Assembly: GCA_003444615.1 (NCBI GenBank)
Contig: DLUN01000204.1
Location: 10,312 to 16,602, forward strand
Origin: Syntrophomonas sp.
GTDB lineage: Bacteria > Bacillota > Syntrophomonadia > Syntrophomonadales > Syntrophomonadaceae
DNA: 6,291 bases
Reading direction: 5' to 3'
Below the pieces are notes generated by a model that had not been told where the DNA came from, ran no database searches, and saw nothing but the letters and a program-made list of their open reading frames with translations. A program made the position numbers and the translations under genes. This document shows positions 4,978 to 6,291 of the stretch, one piece after another. Positions within the stretch are counted from its first letter, which is position 1, and every line of letters starts with the position of its first letter.

Positions 4978-6291
4978 CTAACTGATATTGTATTTTTTTA
5001 ATTTGCGATAGAGAACAGAGGGATGGATATCTAGCTGCTTAGCCGTTATGCTTTTATTATAATTGTTGGAACGCAGGGTGTTCATGATCAGTTGGTATTC
5101 TAAAGATTCAATGGCCGCATTTAAGGTGGTTGGCCGGTTTTTCACATAAGAGTCTTTCTTTAATAAAGTGGGGAAGTGTTTGGGACGCAAGTAACGTACT
5201 CCATCCAGATGAGCCAGATTTATAGCTCGTTCCAGAAGGTTTTCCAATTCGCGAATGTTGCCAGGCCAATGGTAGTTTATAAGCATGTCCAGAGCTTCCT
5301 CTTCAATACCTTCCACGGAAGTATTTAGTTTGCCATTTAATTTCGGGATTAGATGATTGACCAAAGGTTCAATATCATCCGTTCGATCCCGTAAAGGCGG
5401 AAGCATCATGGTTACAACATTGAGTCGGTAATACAAGTCCTCGCGAAAACGGCCATCGGCTACAGCCTTTTCCAGATCGGTATTGGTAGCAGCAATGACC
5501 CGGGCATCTGAGTAAATGAGATCACTGCCTCCTATACGTTCAAACTCTCGTTCCTGCAGGAAAGTCAAGAGTTTGGTTTGCATAGCCAGAGGCATTTCTC
5601 CAATTTCGTCAAAAAATATAGTACCCCGATTAGCCAGTTCGAATTTGCCTTTTTTACCTCCTTTTAGAGCCCCGGTGAATGCACCTTCTTCATAACCGAA
5701 TAATTCGGATTCCATTAAATTTTCAGGAATACAAGCGCAGTTAATACGGATAAAAGGGAAGTTCCTGCGTATACCGGCATTATGTATAGCATGAGCAAAT
5801 AATTCTTTGCCGGTGCCACTTTCACCTATGATTAAAACATTTGATACATTGTTAGCTACTTGAGTACACCAAGTTTTGATTCGAGCAATAAGGGGATTGT
5901 TGCCAATTATATCATCTAATGTATATTTAGTTTGATACTTACTGTTGAAATTACGGCAGTCATCATCGAGCATGGACACCATTTCGGCCATAAGTTTAGC
6001 GGTTGCCATGTCCAGAAATAGAGTTTTGGCCATGGCACCAATTATCTTTCCGTTGCTGTAGATGGGTATACGCATAGAAATCATTTCTTTGTTATTAACC
6101 GAGCATATTTCACAAAGGCTTGCCTCACCAGTTTTAACTGTCTGCGGAAGGCGTGATGCGGGCACAACCTGGCGTATATTCAAGCCGATTAAATCATTGC
6201 GTTCAATGCCAACAATATCTGCAAAGGTTTCATTAACCAAAAGAATCTCGCAGTCGGCATTAATATAAACAACCCCCATATACGGGTTATC
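4978..6291 (-). CDS. Sigma-54-dependent transcriptional activator with PAS sensor domain (5' partial)
   Basis: Enhancer-binding protein that remodels sigma-54 RNA polymerase by ATP hydrolysis. Numbering is from the Met at 6279, which is not the start: the frame is open to the window edge, the residues before it (DNPY) extend the PAS fold, and no Shine-Dalgarno precedes it. Order of domains: PAS (about 1-90, with VNETFADIVGIERNDLIG), a helical linker (about 90-118), the AAA+ domain (about 124-355) and a Fis-type helix-turn-helix (about 385-433, NKSITAKQLDIHPSVLYRKLKKYNI). The AAA+ part has Walker A GESGTGKE (152-159), GAFTGA (199-204) that contacts sigma-54, Walker B IFFDEI (221-226), FREDLYYRL with arginine-finger candidates R278 and R285, and WPGNIRELEN (338-347). 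There is no receiver domain in view, so the signal is probably read by the PAS domain or by something further upstream. A CxxC pair (C56, C59) lies in the PAS region. The gene ends in its own terminator and the next gene has a sigma-54 promoter, its likely target. Confidence 0.94.
   Translation of the reverse strand, partial: DNPYMGVVYINADCEILLVNETFADIVGIERNDLIGLNIRQVVPASRLPQTVKTGEASLCEICSVNNKEMISMRIPIYSNGKIIGAMAKTLFLDMATAKLMAEMVSMLDDDCRNFNSKYQTKYTLDDIIGNNPLIARIKTWCTQVANNVSNVLIIGESGTGKELFAHAIHNAGIRRNFPFIRINCACIPENLMESELFGYEEGAFTGALKGGKKGKFELANRGTIFFDEIGEMPLAMQTKLLTFLQEREFERIGGSDLIYSDARVIAATNTDLEKAVADGRFREDLYYRLNVVTMMLPPLRDRTDDIEPLVNHLIPKLNGKLNTSVEGIEEEALDMLINYHWPGNIRELENLLERAINLAHLDGVRYLRPKHFPTLLKKDSYVKNRPTTLNAAIESLEYQLIMNTLRSNNYNKSITAKQLDIHPSVLYRKLKKYNIS

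Noticed and set aside
6062..6268. Open frame of 68 codons on the plus strand
   Set aside because: Antisense to the PAS region of the activator gene.
6277..6279. ATG at 6279 as the start of the sigma-54 activator
   Set aside because: The frame continues to the window edge, there is no ribosome binding site, and this Met lies inside the PAS fold.

Overview
This window looks like part of the chromosome of a syntrophic, fatty-acid-oxidising anaerobe of the Bacillota, most likely Syntrophomonas or a close relative. That placement is an inference from gene content. A CoA-transferase of the butyryl-CoA:acetate type, a long (611-residue) acyl-CoA dehydrogenase and an acetyl-CoA acetyltransferase lie together, with a PAS-containing sigma-54 activator next to them. 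Base composition is moderate and the sites are typical of Bacillota (GGAAGGAG ribosome binding site, GTG start). Nothing in the window looks like a phage, a complete transposon, a CRISPR array or an rRNA/tRNA gene.

Layout from left to right. Bases 1-1320 (+) hold most of a CoA-transferase whose first few codons lie outside the window. A strong 13-bp hairpin at 1337-1370 separates it from the convergent acyl-CoA dehydrogenase gene (3223-1388, -). A 170-bp spacer follows, containing a nested pair of inverted repeats. Next is the thiolase gene (4593-3394, -, GTG start), which is upstream of the dehydrogenase in the same direction. The 384-bp gap at 4594-4977 is rich in signals. It holds a rho-independent terminator for the upstream regulator gene, a palindrome and an 11-bp direct repeat that could bind an activator, a near-consensus -24/-12 sigma-54 promoter (4761-4746) aimed at the thiolase, and a leader of about 140 nt. 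Bases 6291-4978 (-) encode the sigma-54-dependent activator, cut off at its N-terminus by the window edge.

Working together (inference): the CoA-transferase would exchange CoA between acetyl-CoA and butyrate, the dehydrogenase would oxidise butyryl-CoA to crotonyl-CoA, and the thiolase would cleave acetoacetyl-CoA to two acetyl-CoA. The two middle steps, enoyl-CoA hydratase and 3-hydroxyacyl-CoA dehydrogenase, are not encoded here. The arrangement of a terminated sigma-54 activator gene, then candidate activator sites, then a -24/-12 promoter, then thiolase and dehydrogenase suggests a self-contained circuit in which the PAS protein switches on this beta-oxidation pair in response to an unknown signal. 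The least explained parts are the nested inverted repeat between the two operon genes and the long thiolase leader, which contains a small open frame that ends on the thiolase start codon.
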